Assembly: GCA_951217055.1 (NCBI GenBank)
Contig: OX578276.1
Location: 69,944,144-70,008,143, forward strand
Direction: 5' to 3'
Length of the DNA: 64,000 nt
Source: Gerris lacustris
Taxonomy: Eukaryota > Arthropoda > Insecta > Hemiptera > Gerridae
In this document: piece by piece, positions 1 through 12,800 of the stretch
Position numbering within the stretch: position 1 is the first letter of the stretch
How the letters are laid out: every line of letters begins with the position of its first letter
Position numbers and translations under genes: made by a program
The notes under the pieces: model-generated
Databases searched by the model: none
Told to the model about the DNA's origin: nothing
The model's input: only the letters and a program-made list of their open reading frames with translations

Positions 1-677
1 CCCTTGTGAGTGGTTAGAATTGCATTTCAATAACATCTCACCCTAAAACATGATCATTCTGTATGTTTTCAGCTAAGTTATTGAATTATAATATAAATCA
101 TAGATCATATTTTTTTAATGAGTATATTTGTTCAAAATTGTGATTTTGTTAAAGCTTTTCATTATTCTTCAAAACTCTTGCATAAGGAAAAAAAAAAATT
201 ATGTTTTTAGTTCTCCAACTTTTACTTCACCTCATGGTTGAATAATTTTACAAAGATTTCTAAACTACAGACTAGACTAGTCTAATCGTATTTTATTTTA
301 TACAATTATATATAACAATTTGACTTTAGTGGTGTTTGATATTTCCCACTTTTCCTCTATTGATTAAAAAATATTAGTTTCCATTAATAAAAATAATAAA
401 ATTAAATAATTATTATTTTAATTTTACAAACTAGAATCCTTAAAAATGTACGTCCTATATTGTGCTGAATTACCTGATTTTCATTTTTAAAGTTTGGCCA
501 AGAAAAAATAATACACAAATACAAGTATTTATATTCAATATTGCGATTTTTAAATTAAATTACATTTATCTTGTCAAATTGAACTATAGTTTAACAAAAG
601 TTAAAACTTTTTTAACCAATAATCTGAAAATTTTAAATGACTGATTCCGAGTTTATTATTGCAAAAGTTGATACGAT
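1..677. other. AT-rich stretch, no gene seen
   Basis: Low-complexity AT-rich sequence with short T and A runs. The one short ORF in it has no recognisable motif and no splice context linking it to a gene. It presumably lies in a large 5' intron of the Appl gene or in intergenic DNA upstream of it. Confidence 0.4.
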
Positions 678-1050
678 ATGTATCCCAAGTTCCAAACTTT
701 GGATTACAACTTTAAAAAAACGATGTATAACTTTGGATTACAAAAAAAAAAAATGTATAAAATACTAAACAGTTTCCACCATACCGATATCAACTACCTG
801 AATTTAGATATTCTATTTGCTCAACAAAAAACACTGCTCAACTTCGGACTGCAGGAATGGATTCAATCAGACTAACCCTCAGAGGAACACTACATGTTAT
901 TAAATCTAGTAAGGTTTTCAACGTGTGCAACCAGAAACAGAAACTGTAGGCCACATTTTCTTTAGGTTCCCAATTTACGAGCATCAAAGAAAAATATTAC
1001 TCCCACTTTATCCTACAGACAATGAGCTGACTGACCATTGACCATACTAA
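678..1050 (+). pseudogene. LINE-type retrotransposon fragment, C-terminal end
   Basis: Two plus-strand frames read like the C-terminal part of an insect non-LTR retrotransposon polyprotein. The first has a stretch around 'LNLDILFAQQKTLLNFGLQE'. A second frame, near 920-1040, contains 'ETETVGHIFFRFPIYEHQRK', resembling the 'ET.EHILF.CP.Y...R' tail of Jockey/R1-like elements, with the expected cysteines lost. A frame change between the pieces marks it as decayed. Family assignment is by motif memory only and the boundaries are approximate. Confidence 0.45.
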
Positions 1051-2300
1051 TCTGGCCTCGCTACTAGGACCCACTTGCAAGAACCAAGCCACTAATAATT
1101 TTACTTTATTTTAAATACTTTAAAATTACGATATTTTCTATTAGAACCTTGAAATAATGTTTTAAGTTATATTTTGTTTAGGTGAATTTATTATCATTTT
1201 ACTTTTATTTTCCAATTGCCTTTAAAACATCATGCTGTGTTATTTTTATTTTATTCATTCATAAGTAAAGAACTTTTATTTTGGTAATTTTAAGAAAAAA
1301 ATAAAAACAAAAAAACAAGAAGTATATAATAAAATATTTTTATGTATTAAAATATCATACCTATTAAGAAGAGACAATTGAACTATATATAAAATATTAT
1401 AATAAAAATTGAATTATATACTCCAATTTGTAATAAGCTTTAGCTTTTATGCAATTAAATTATTCAATTCTATTCATTTGCATATTTCTTTATAACCAAG
1501 GACTTTGGCTTGTTCAAATGTTTTGAGAAAGCAATTAAAAATACTTCAACACAACGCTGTATCCTAGATTGAGGAAGCAGTTTTGTTTAAACGGTAATAT
1601 TATTTTAATACTGCCTTTCATATGCTGAATCTGGAGTAGTCCGTTTGCTTCGGTTTTTAAGTGAATCGGAATATTAGAAACGAATTAAGAACTTATTAAT
1701 GTATATTATATTATAATTACGTATTTATTTTTTAAAACATAAAATTAAATTAATCTAACCTGTATAACACTCTATTCGAAGCATCTACTAGTATATTATA
1801 TATTAAGAATATATATATAGTAGTATATATTAAGAATATATACTATATTATATATGAATTAGATTGCGAAAAAAATCATTTTAAAAAGACAGAAACAGAA
1901 ATGAACCGCATCCATGCTAAAGGGTAGGATTCAGAAAGAAAAGTTGGTTTCATGCTATGTTAGCCTAATATGGATGATGCTGAACTAAGCGTTTTAGTTA
2001 TACTGTCGAGTCAACCTATAACCCAAAACCACCCAGCGTATCTTATTTTAACTCTCCCCCTATGAGCATTAATCACTTCATGTAAACTGTAAACTGCTTC
2101 ATTACCTTTATATTCACTTCACCAGGCACTACTACCAATCTAATCACGAATTTTAGTTATGCACGAATAAGCATAATTTAAGTAACATATAATGACATTT
2201 ATTATGTATTTATTATTATATTTAAAGTCTACTATACACTATACTCATCAGTCCTTGTTTGTTTGATATTGCAGGACACAAAAGCCACCATTTTTATTTT

Positions 2301-2337
<37 letters not shown>

Positions 2338-3842
2338 TCAAGTACGTGCTCTCAGCACACACAAAGGGTCCGTATGCAATTTAACAAATAGCCCGAGTTC
2401 TTTAATCAGCATAATCGGTCTAGCCATATCAAGATGGCGGCTACTTAGAAGTTTGTTTTGGCTATACATGTTTAAACAATTAATCATAATGATGTGAAGC
2501 AAACGCCCTTTTATGCATTTAATAGTCCAAATGAAACTACTCCAAAGTGTCTAACCAAATCCATTCTTGAAATATATAGGGGACAAATTTTTATTTCACA
2601 AAATATAAAACTTTAAAATTTTCTTAAAAACCGTTGTTTGTTCTTTGACAAAAGAAATCACTGATTTTTTACTACGTTTTTATTAGCTTGCTTTCTTGTT
2701 TGTTTGTTTGTTTGTTTGTCCGGTACAAATCTCGCAATCGATTTCTAACTAACTTCCAGAATAGCTAGACATTTGAAACTTTTAGCAAAGCTCAGAACAC
2801 GATGACAATGCATTATTTTAATACTTTTAGCCATATTTCAGCAGAATTTAATTGGATTTCAGCAAATTTTGCTGCATGGAAAGTTAGTTCGGGAAAAAAC
2901 CGCAAGTTATTTTATTTGTTTTGCCATATCCTATATTTACAATCTTCATTTTGACGGGTTTCAAATTTGTGATTTTTTATTAAGAGGTAAACATTGAATG
3001 ACAGCAAAACAGGAAATCTATCGATTATATTATTTCAAATATATCGATGGCACGCTTTAGATTTGGTGTTGGGGAGATCCGTTGTACAAAGATTTGTCCT
3101 TTTATAGGTTTAAGATCAGCTCTCTAGATGGTTGTCATCTATGTGAAGTAAATAAATTCGGAACTATTTTTTTTCACTAACATTATATTATTAACATTAC
3201 ATACGATTCAAAAGAAAATTTAAAAACGTAGTATATAAAATGTTCTTTTTATCTTGAAATTATTAATTTTGTTTTTCGTAGATTTGTTAAAAAATAGAGA
3301 AAGGGGGCGATAAACCCAATTTTCAAGGACACGCGACGCAGAGATGAATTGGAACAAAAATTAGACTAAATATATATATTTGTACTCGCGTCCAATATAT
3401 TTTGTTGGGCGTCCTTCTCTTTCATTGAACATCCGACATGAGGCATTTTCGTTAAGAAAATACGTGTGGTGTTTCGGGGCACCCAGTAGGAACAAAGTTC
3501 CTTACACTTTCAATTTTCATTAAATATAAATTATAAAATCAAACTACTAAGTATACGATGCTAACTAATTATAGATGGTGAAGTTAGAAAAGGGACAACA
3601 TTAAAAGATATACTACGCTAACTACTTGTACTTAGCGGAGTAAAGGCAAAATTAAAAAAATAGTTTTTGAAGTGAAACTTCTTTGGCGGCTGTAGAGTGA
3701 ATTTTTTCATATAGTGAAATCGTGTAACGAAGTTTGCGATTCGAGACTCGTCCATGTGTAACATTTTTACAGATTAATTGTATGATATCTACTTGAAGAC
3801 CAGCAAATCAAAACAGCATTTATTTTTATTGGAATTAATGGG
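1051..3842. other. Non-coding AT-rich stretch with simple repeats
   Basis: No coding exon recognised. It holds an AT palindromic patch near 1785-1855, an A-tract at about 2307-2334 and a short (TTTG)n run at about 2698-2718. No exon for the growth-factor-like part of the Appl E1 domain was found here, so those exons are expected upstream of the window. Confidence 0.4.
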
Positions 3843-3850
3843 TTGCCTTA

Positions 3851-4407
3851 TAGAGGCGGAGAACTATCGATGGTACTATCGGACTATCGATGGTTTTTGA
3901 CTATCGGTGACTATCGATGGTTTATTTTCAACTATCGATAGTTTTTTACTTACTGTTAAATTTAAAAAATTAACCTTTTCGTAATATTTTGCTTGTCTAT
4001 CCCTTTTATTTCTTATCATTTATAGTAAGAGTTTAAAAAATCTTCGATAGTTTTCGATAAATTATTCATTTTGTAAGTAAATGATACTGATTTTCCTAAG
4101 TTGGAGGGAGGGGGGGGGGGGGGGTATTTATCAAAAAACTATCGATGGTTTTTGATAAATTATCATTTTGTAAGTAAATGATACTGATTTTCCTAAGTGG
4201 GAATGAGGGGGGGTTAAGTTAAAAAAAACTATCGATAGTTTTTGATAAATTATAATTTTGTAAGTAAATTATACTGATTTTCCTAAGTGGAGGGGGGGGG
4301 GGGTGAGTTTAAAAAACTATCGAAAACTATCGATAGTTATCGATGGTCGGTGGCCGAACTATCGAAAACTATCGATGGTCGGAACTATCGATAGTTCTCC
4401 GCCTCTA
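3851..4407. mobile_element. hAT-type MITE, 8-bp TSD
   Basis: A 557-bp non-coding element. Its left end begins TAGAGGCGGAGAACTATCGA and its right end is the inverse of this. It is flanked by a perfect 8-bp direct repeat TTGCCTTA (3843-3850 and 4408-4415), as expected for a hAT superfamily insertion. The interior consists of repeats of the CTATCGAT motif and about three ~90-bp tandem units (from about 4074, 4163 and 4258). Each unit carries a G-run and the phrase TACTGATTTTCCTAAG. No transposase is present, so it is non-autonomous. Confidence 0.85.
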
Positions 4408-4545
4408 TTGCCTTAGCGTTGCACAATATATATTTTTTTTTTTTTTCAAATAAATTTCCCATAACCATTGCTTAATCCTGAAATAATAAATTCGTCAAAA
4501 AATGAAAGAGAGCAATGCAATCTAGAAGGTAAGTTTCACTTCTAA

Positions 4546-5368
4546 AGGCGGAAATACACATGCTAGTAAAAAAGCATGCCAGTGGCGAGTAACTAGCACG
4601 TCAGTAGCTGGCATGCTGCAGACGCTGTGTACATTTGCCAGTGAAACAGCATGCTAGTATCATCCGGATGATCGGTCTTGTGCGAGCTACTAGCACATGA
4701 CAATACACATTCCAATCAAAGTTCTAGTTTTGAAACAGGCACACGTTTCTTGCCTTCTCTTAGCCGGAATAAATTATTAAATAATTGTATTTGATTGAAT
4801 TAATTCTGATAGTTTTATTAATTTTGTTTCAATGTACCTTATGAATCTATAGGTGCGGAATGAAATTTACCAGATTGTTCAGTTACTTGCAAAGAACTGT
4901 GTTTTAAAACATTTGAAAAATAATAAAAAGACACGAAGAGTATGGGTAAAAGATTGGAAAGCTAGAGGAGAATTAAGAAAATGGAGCGAGTCAGTGCCTA
5001 CTTAATAAAATGCGGTTCGGGGACGTTAATGGTTTTAGGAATCAATAGCGAATGCTTCCGGAGAAAGTTGATGAGTTGTTGTCAGACACACGCGAAAGGA
5101 AGGAGAAGGAACGCAACTGATACTGAAGGGCTGAGGGAGACTCGTGCTAGCTACTAGCAAACTTTCGCTGGCAGGCCTGTTTGCACGTGCCTTATCAATT
5201 CCCCCTCCCATCGACTTGTGCCACTGGCAAGATAAAAATCAAACCTCGTGCGATTTACTCGCATGCTTTTTACTCGCATGCTATTTGATGTATACACATG
5301 CCAGTAGCTCTCCTCTGCGAGCTACTCGTACGATTTTGTGCGAGTAACTAGCATGTGTATTTCCGCCT
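4546..5368. mobile_element. PIF/Harbinger-type element, internally deleted
   Basis: An 823-bp element with terminal inverted repeats AGGCGGAAATACACATGCTA at the left and the inverse at the right. It is flanked by the trinucleotide TAA on both sides (4543-4545 and 5369-5371), the usual Harbinger target duplication. Subterminal sequence repeats GCATGCTAGT/ACTAGCATGC motifs. A short plus-strand reading at about 4925-5003 gives 'KTRRVWVKDWKARGE', which resembles the N-terminus of Harbinger transposases, and then meets a stop. Most of the transposase is missing, so this is a non-autonomous deletion derivative. Confidence 0.75.
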
Positions 5369-5371
5369 TAA

Positions 5372-6610
5372 TGCGTGAGAGCCTCACACATATTTTTTTA
5401 ATTTAATTTATAATGATTTATCGGTATACACAATAATTATAGAAAATAAATATGTATTGAATATTGAGAAAATAGGCAATCATGATGGGTTTATAGTTAA
5501 AGAGTATGATTTTAGAAGTGGGGGCCACCCTGCAATCTTACTATTCCACCCAACGACACGCTCCGGACGTCTCCTTAAAAACAATTATCACTTCACAACA
5601 CAAAAACTTCTGCCTGTATCAAGTTGAAGTTTTACATTTCTGTTTTAATTGTACTTTTGATGATGTAAATGAAATTTTATTAAAATAGTTAGGGTAGAAC
5701 GTAAATTCTTGGTAACAACGTAGTTTTCTCTATTTTAAACGGTCAAGTCCGCTTTAATAGTTTTAGCGACCTTTAACACTTCATAGCGGTGTCGCTAAAA
5801 AATTGCATTAATTATAGTTGTTTGTCTCATCGAATAGATGAAGTTAGAATTTTTTCCGTCCTAAAATTCCAATTTAACATTTGAAACTTAAGTTTACAAG
5901 GGCGTTGCGTACGAAGAGTGGGTTATCAAATGAAAGATGTTAAAGAGTAGATTACAAAAATATCAAATAATAAATAAAAACCCATTTATCGCAAGAACAT
6001 ACAAAAAAAATATATAGAACACATGTGGAAATTGTTTAATTTTCCACGTCATTTTAACAAACAACATTATAATTTTGCGTGTCTCCTCCCCCGGATTACC
6101 AATGGTTTCAATAATGGCGGATAATTGATGCTACGGATTACCAATTATATGGTTCTCTTCTTTACTTTCCCTTGACCATTTTTAATCGGCAGTTGGACTG
6201 CCGATTAATAATTTCATGTTTACATTACCAACGAAAACTTTTTTACGAGATACGCACAACCATTTTATTTGTCAAGATTGAAATTTTTATTTAGGATAAA
6301 ATAAAATATGGTCGTTTTCTTCAAATAGAATTAGTTGATTAGAATAGAATATAAAGCTAGAATGGTATGTTTATAAGTATAAGGGAGACAATACATAAAA
6401 GTAATTAAATTATTATTATTATTATTAAAAAATACAATTGTTTTATTTTTTTAAATCGCCTCGTAAAAAGTGATTGTTTCTTTAAACAATATTATTTTTA
6501 TATGATTTTTGTTTTTTACTATGCTGTCACACTTTTTCTTTTTATATATTGTAAACTAATGGGAATTATTCAATCGTTTGACCTGACTCAAACTACAGTT
6601 AATGTTACAG
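5372..6610. other. Intron or upstream sequence before first visible Appl exon
   Basis: AT-rich DNA with no recognised exon. Its 3' end has the acceptor AATGTTACAG just before the copper-binding-domain exon, so at least this part is intron. Confidence 0.45.
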
Positions 6611-6826
6611 AGGGTCCGTTCCAGAGTGATGCTTTGTTAGTGCCAGAGAACTGTCTTTTTGACCATATCCACAATCAGACAAAATGTTGGGAGTTCGACA
6701 AGTGGAATCAAACAGCCGCTGTAGCGTGCAGAGACCGCGGCATGAGCCTCAGGACATTCGCTATGCTCCTTCCTTGTGGTATCTCCCTCTTCTCTGGCGT
6801 AGAATTTGTCTGCTGTCCTAACAAAG
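6611..6826 (+). CDS. Appl: Appl exon: E1 copper-binding domain
   Basis: Starts after acceptor TTACAG in phase 2 and reads [20 protein letters not shown], then ends at CCPNK before donor GTATAA. The cysteines and the segment [20 protein letters not shown] are hallmarks of the APP copper-binding subdomain. The upstream ATG at 6502 is in the intron and is not a plausible start: family members have a signal peptide and a growth-factor-like domain before this point. Confidence 0.92.
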
Positions 6827-9800
6827 GTATAATTTAAACATTAAAAGCTTGTTACATTTAAACAATTTATTACTTCGATTGATGGAATGAAAATAAGGCA
6901 TTAATAAGGCAGTCAAATTAGACGTTAAATTCACAAAGGGTGATATAGTTCTGAATTTTGATATGATTTTAGGACCAGTTAGGGGCTCGCTGCGTAATAA
7001 ACGTTAAAAACTTTTTTTCAGTTTTTGTTTTGTGTTTTTCGATATTAGTTGTTATTACAATTTTTAAGCTATTGTAAATTTGCAACAGCTTAAGCCCAAT
7101 AGCAGCTCTGTACATATAATATTTTCCGAGATAATATGGCACTTCAAAAATTGGCAGTTTTTCCAAAAAAAAAAAATGAAAAGTTTTGCTCTCGTTTCGG
7201 GTTGAATACCGGCATATCAGCGCTCACCACAAGAAAAGGTTTAGGAAATGATGTAGTATTTAATTGGCCTTCATATAAGCACAAAACGAAGAACCTAAAC
7301 CCAGTTCTCCGGCAAATGCAAGCTCCCGTACATCCCTTCTTTGGGGGGCGATTTGAGAAGGATAGCTAGGGCTGGTTCGTATTATGTTGTTAATCTTGGT
7401 GTCAAACCAAGGGAGCTTTTCAACCAACCCCATGCTGTGGCAACCTTCTCCACCCCCAACCACTTTTGCATTTGTTGGTATGCGCGATACTCTTTGCTTG
7501 GGGGTAAACGTGCCAGGTTTGCCTTCGCGTTGGCTGGTGATTTGACGGTCAAGTGGAACCAAAAGCCGTTTAGGGTGTCGATGTATGCGTCCGCTCCATA
7601 CAGAGCGAACAGGCACTTCTCTCCAGCTTGACTGACATCTAGGAGGAGAAACAGGGTGGCCAGGTCCATCAGGTTCCACTTCTTTTGAAAAACACATCAC
7701 AATTTCGTTTTTCCTTGCCAGATAAGTCGAGCCCAAGACGCAGTGGAGAACGAGTAGGCCCACATCCCCTCCAACCACGTTCTCGCAGGATGTGTTATGT
7801 GCTTTGTCGAGGGCGGTTCGGATGTTGCAGCCTGCGCCTTCTGCCCCTTTCTTAGTTTTAGTGCCCTCGAGTCTAAACACAGAAGACAACTGGTCAATGA
7901 GGCGCCTTTTACGGAGTAGTTAGCTAACAGCTTCTCCTAGAGCACATTGATGATAGTTAAGGAGACAAACACAATCTCGTTGCACGAAAGGGCAGCGTAG
8001 CGACGAAATCGTTCTGCAGATTTAGCTCTTCTGATGGCCCCATCCTCAGGGCATCCATCAAACACCACTGGCATGTTCCTGCCAAAGTACTTGAATGTGT
8101 AGATGATGTAACTAGCAACGATTGCCCTGATCGAATCATTTCGGTAGCAGGTAACCTTATGGAGAAGGTACTCCCCATCCAGTACTACAAACGTACTGGC
8201 CCCAGCAGAGATGTTTTGAGAGAGTGGAGTGAAAATGGCGTAAAAAGTAATTTGGCCCTTCTGTATGTATCTTTTCATCCTTGATTAATGCCCATGGGCC
8301 ACTTTAAATTTGAAATGGTCCGACTGCTTAGAGATGCACAAATTTTGAAAGAGAGTGAGTGAATCCACGTCAACACGCTCGTTGCACTGTACTAGAGCTA
8401 GTGATTGTAATACCCACAAATTGTTATTAGAAGTCTATATAGGCTCATCTCTTCAAAAATCCAATTTTCCGATTTTTTTTTTATTATATTTTTTAAAGTC
8501 AACAGACCTCGTTTTGTATTTAAATGAAAGCCAATTAAATTTAATATAACTTCATTTCCTATAACTTTTTTGGTAGGTGAGCAGTTTTATGACGATATTC
8601 GGCCTGAAACGAGAGCAAACTTAAAATTTCCATTTTTTTGGAATAACTGCCAATTGTTGAAGTTTCATATCTCGAAAAATATTATATGTACAGGGCTGCA
8701 ATTGGGCTTAAGCTGTGCAAATTTACTGTACTTTGAAAATAGTAATGACGACTAATATTGGAAAACACATAGTTCACCAGTTATATATATGGCAAATACT
8801 GAAAAAAAATCTGAATTTGTTTTAGATATTCAAGTATTACGCAGCGAGCACAGCTTTTTCGAAGATGCAAACTTAGGATCACACTATCCTAACAACATAT
8901 CTAAAAATTAGAACTACATCACTCTTTGTGAATTTAGCTATTTTTTATGTAATGTACGTTTTGACTGGCCTAGTACATTTTTCAATGATAAACCAACCGA
9001 ATTTCTAATAATAATTGACCGCATTGTAATTATACCGACACTGCTATTCTTCAAAAATGTATAGTTTTTATAGCTGCCGGGATCAAAACCCTTTTGTCCT
9101 TCCTATTTTATCTATCGATTATCGATTTCTTCTCTAACTTTACGAAAGAAAAAGAAGCAACCCAACTAACTAAGATTGAGACATTTAATAGAAAAGTACT
9201 TTTTTCTATATGAACGAACTGAATAAAATCATGGTAGATTGAACTCCCAAATAGCTTGAGATTAAGATTAGTACTTGCAACGGAATTTTTATGGAGTCCA
9301 ATTATTGAATCAATGAAACCTTTTTATAAAATATAAGTACTGTCAACAATTATTTTATTTTCAGATAAGACACCTCTTAAGAAAGCTATCCTTCCGTCAC
9401 CGTTCGGAAGCACTGAACTGTTTGACGGAGTGGATTCAGACGACTCGGACCTGGACCTTGAAGATGACGATGATGATCTCGACGACGATGATGATGACGA
9501 GGACTATGAATCTTATGATGAAGGTAGCACTACACCTGCCCCAACCACCCAGCCACCTCCGAAGCCAACTACTAGCCTGCCAACACCCGATCCATATTTT
9601 ACCAACTTCGATCCTCATAACGAACATCAAGCTTATAAGGAGGCTTTGCAACGACTTGAGGAACTCCATCGTGAAAAAGTAACCAAGGTACTTATCGCAC
9701 TCAAATGTCTTATTTAATCTCACATCTGTATGTCTAGAAAGGTAAAGTATGTAATCAAATGTGCACCTTATCTTGATTACAAGTAGCTTCATTGTTATAT

Positions 9801-12800
9801 TAAACTCAGGTTAATGTAAAATTTAACTAAAAGAATTACCACCTCGACTGAGTCTGCAAGGAATAAATAAAAGATCATGGGCAAAAATAAACTCACTAAT
9901 AAAGTAAGTAAACTAATAAAAAAATATATACATCTCTTTTTTTTTTCCTTAGGTGATGAAGGACTGGTCCGACTTGGAGGAAAGATACCAAGATATGAGG
10001 AGTTCTGACCCAAGACTGGCCGAAGAATTCAAACAAAGAATGACACTCAGGTACAAATATTTTGGATATTTAAAATAATTACAAACTACGATTCTATTAA
10101 AAAACACATCAAGCCGTCTTGAAAATTAACTTGACTTCTATAAATTATGCATCATACAACATGGAAACTTAAAAATATTTGGAAACATACATTTTAAGGA
10201 AAGAAAAATCGGGATCAATTACTTCAGCAACGATAAATAATGGTTATTTACTATTTAGTGTAATCAAAGAGCAGCGTATCTTTACCCATTCACCCACATA
10301 TCTGTTTCCTCTTAAGATGGGCATTTGAAATATAGATTAAGGTTAAGTAGCTTATGACATTAAACCTTTAAGCCTTTAATATTAGGTCTTTTCAAAAGGG
10401 GAGGGTTTTAAAGTTTAGATTTTTGACTGACTCACTAATCAACAAAATTATAAGTGTCTTCCAGAATTGCTAGAAACTTGAAATTTGGCATACTTAAAGC
10501 AGCTATAGCCGTATAGTTTTATTGACGGGAAAATACTAAAAAGTAAAAAATTTTCATTTTTAACCCACGAAAAAATCAGAGATGGCTGGCACAACGTTTA
10601 AGTTTATTATGAATTCCTATTTTACGGTTTTGGTAGTATTCATACTACGGAAAGATTAAGTTTTAATTACTGTTTCCCGTAGTTAATAATAATTATAATT
10701 TGATTTAAATTAAAGTTTATTATGAATTAATAAACGGTAGGTCGCATCGGAAAAACTGATGTACAAACAGCTACTTAATGATTTTGAAATTATCTAAAAG
10801 ATTGATTCTATGACCTTTTTCGTACCTCCATAGGTTGTACAAGATTTAATCAATATGTTTTAATTTTTGACTTCAAGGTCTCATAGCGTCCACAATTATT
10901 GACCGATTTGATTTCTGATTGGATGGCTCAAATCTCACACTAATGCTCTTTAAATCGAGTTTTTATAAATTCGTCCACTTTCCTGAGAACACCAGAGTAA
11001 ACTTTTTCCTGAGTGCCGCATGACGTGACCACTTTGTTTAAAGTTTGTTGTTTAGTTGCATATCATTTGAAAGGCCTCAATTTGTACTTTAGGGCTGTGT
11101 CATTTGTTTATTTTTTAAAAATTTGGTTCATTTACTTTTGTACCGATTTGTATTGTAATAATAATATCATATATTATACTCTATACTACCCGTGTTATTC
11201 TTCGTCGATTTAATGTATTATAGGAAAATAAAGTGCTCTCTCAGTGCCTCATAAAAAACCAAGACGACGCCACCCACGATGCTGAAACCAGAAAAAAGGA
11301 ACTGTATCCTTAGCAAAAGTCACTGAAATCTATGAATGTTTTGTTGTAACAAGATAATAATGAGCATCACTTTAATAATGCTAAACGATATGAATTTATT
11401 TGTCCTATTTCAGATTCCAGCAGACCGTTCAATCTCTAGAGGAAGAGGGTAATGCAGAGAAGCATCAGTTAGTGGCAATGCATCAGCAGAGAGTTATGGC
11501 GCATATTAACCAGAGGAAAAAGGAAGCAATGAACTGCTACACTACGGCTCTCAATGACAATCCATTCAATGTGAGTTCATCATAATCTAAATATACATAT
11601 CACACAATATATCCATTATCTGATCTTGAACAATACGTCGAGGCATGATAGAAAAAACTCGATGCTAACTGGCTAAATGACTTTTTCCACAATTTCTTAT
11701 TTCCATAATTTATAATAATATTATATTCAACTCAAAAATCATAACAATTATACCTACATGAGATTGTGTTTTATTACAGAGTCACAAAGTGCAGAAGTGT
11801 TTGCAGAAGTTGCTACGAGCTTTACACAAGGACCGTCACCATACTATCTCTCACTACAGGCACCTCCTCTCATCCAGTGTTGAACAGGCTGAACGTGAAA
11901 AACCAATGACCTTAGAACATCTAGTCGATATTGATCATACTGTTAACCAATCCATACAGATGCTTGAAAGGTTACTATGTTTCCCTTAACACTTTATTAG
12001 TTCAAAACAATAAGCAATATATATATACGGCAATACCTACTTAAATAAAAAAGGAAACGGTTTTACCTAATTTGATCATTAGCTCCGAACCCCTTCTCTC
12101 GCAAAACATTTTAAAAAAATAAAAATAAATTAAAATTATTTTTAGATTCCCGGAGTTGTCATCTAAACTTTCTCAGCTGATGTCGGATTACATCCAGGCC
12201 TTGAGAAGCAAGGATGATACTCCTGGATCTTCCCTCTCAATGTCACGTGAAGCTGAAGCTGCTATCTTGGACAAGTACAGGGCTGACGTCACAGCCATGC
12301 AAGAAGGTATGTTTTTAACCATTTAATGCTATTTACAAAACAAAAAATATAATTTTTTACTAAAGAGTACTTTATAAATAGGACCACTTCTAGCGTTAAT
12401 CGTAAGTATGAACTGTGGTATATGCTGGGTGGTCCACAAATCCCCCCCCCCCTTAACTTTTGAACAGTTTGAGATAAATTTATGAAACTTAGGGGATCCG
12501 TACCATGTAAAGGGAAGTTTGTTTTCATGCAGTCGCGGACTAGGGGCAACCACCCACTTTACCCCCAGGCCACCCAACTTCAAAATTTGAAATTTAAATG
12601 TATATTTTGTATAGCATATTTGGATTCTGCGGTGAAAAATAAATACATTTTTTTTCCATCTCCAATATTTTACCTCTAGGGGGGGGGGGGGGCGAATATA
12701 GCAAAATAACCCTTCCGAAAATAGTAAAAAAAAAATGACACTTACCTATATCTCGTTATAAAATCTAAACGGTTGGAAATAAATTAATGCAACTTGGGGG

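Larger units (their letters stand above)
6827..9364. other. Appl intron with nested foldback element
   Basis: Intron between the copper-binding exon and the acidic/E2-start exon (donor GTATAATT, acceptor TTTTCAG). It is occupied mainly by the foldback element at 6985-8849. The remaining 8850-9364 shows only AT-rich DNA. Confidence 0.8.

Noticed and set aside
6502..6610. ATG and hydrophobic stretch upstream of the Appl copper-binding exon, resembling a signal peptide
   Set aside because: It lies before a good acceptor (TTACAG), and APP-family proteins have another domain between the signal peptide and this exon; it is most likely intron read-through.
7136..7897. Several overlapping ORFs on both strands in the foldback element
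   Set aside because: Only the minus-strand series carries family-like motifs; the others are shadows of the decayed gene or of the inverted repeats.
9436..9792. 118-residue ORF antisense to the acidic Appl exon
   Set aside because: It is the reverse reading of the GAT/GAC-rich acidic stretch (Ile/Val runs); shadow.
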